NCBI RefSeq assembly: GCF_001562275.1
Contig: NZ_CP014304.1
Coordinates: 2,232,001 to 2,296,000 of the forward strand
Source of the DNA: Hymenobacter sp. PAMC 26628
GTDB lineage: Bacteria > Bacteroidota > Bacteroidia > Cytophagales > Hymenobacteraceae
DNA: 64,000 nt
Reading direction: 5' to 3'
The position numbers were made by a program, and so were the translations under genes. This document shows positions 64,000-64,000 of the stretch, one piece after another. The stretch's first letter is position 1; every line of letters begins with the position of its first letter. Under the pieces are notes generated by a model, which saw nothing but the letters and a program-made list of their open reading frames with translations, searched no databases and was not told the origin of the DNA.

Positions 64000-64000
64000 G

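Overview
The window looks like chromosomal DNA of a GC-rich member of the Bacteroidota, most like Hymenobacter. Three things point that way: recognisable -7 elements of the TAnnTTTG type, a secreted alkaline phosphatase with a C-terminal type IX secretion sorting domain, and a lineage-typical gene set (outer-membrane barrel receptor with carboxypeptidase-like domain, SMP-30/dopachrome-tautomerase-like lipoproteins, spheroidene monooxygenase-like protein, ECF sigma/anti-sigma pair). The genus is an inference. No rRNA, tRNA, CRISPR array or complete IS element was seen. Both ends cut a gene: an MMPL/RND exporter on the left and a DUF885 peptidase on the right.

Layout. 1-13 kb: exporter, Gfo/Idh/MocA oxidoreductase, DUF2236 and DUF2809 genes, M20 dipeptidase, rhamnose mutarotase, alkaline phosphatase, beta-propeller protein, and a MarR regulator divergent from a flavin reductase/heme-binding pair. 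13-22 kb: a Dna2-like nuclease-helicase, a GH1-like protein followed by an RmlD-like reductase, and two tandem DUF421 membrane proteins. 22-26 kb: a degraded accessory segment with two pseudogenes, an Imm51-like immunity gene, a HicAB toxin-antitoxin pair and a chimera of a HigA N-terminus with an Imm53-like immunity domain. 26-34 kb: IGHMBP2-like helicase, SMP-30 lipoprotein, large catalase, SlyD, AcpH-like, PPOX-like and CrtA-like proteins.

34.9-39.4 kb holds three paralogous exported proteins with a kinase-like motif order (Gly-rich loop, VDKD, GDWDRH, KDRDQ). One of them has lost the Asp and His of the putative catalytic loop. This is the best candidate for a poorly described system. 39.5-64 kb: topoisomerase IB, App1-like phosphatase, metallophosphoesterase, amidohydrolase with a duplicated 3' end, SDR oxidoreductase, penicillin acylase, amino-acid permease, SemiSWEET, membrane AraC regulator with a barrel receptor, Bcp peroxiredoxin, H-NOX-like protein, sigma/anti-sigma, succinate-semialdehyde dehydrogenase and YdcF.

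The intergenic DNA is rich in palindromic elements. These include a dispersed family with TCATGCTGAGCGCAGCCGAAGC-like ends, two MITE-like elements with AGACTTGTT/AACAAGTCT ends, a GTTAGTTGTCAGT-type repeat that also occurs in frame inside the large helicase gene, and several unrelated GC-rich palindromes, one of them a perfect 54-bp palindrome. The short palindrome GGGGCCCC/GGGCCC recurs strikingly in genes and spacers. Starts were chosen at the first sensible ATG (GTG/TTG where no ATG fits), because Shine-Dalgarno signals are weak in this phylum.
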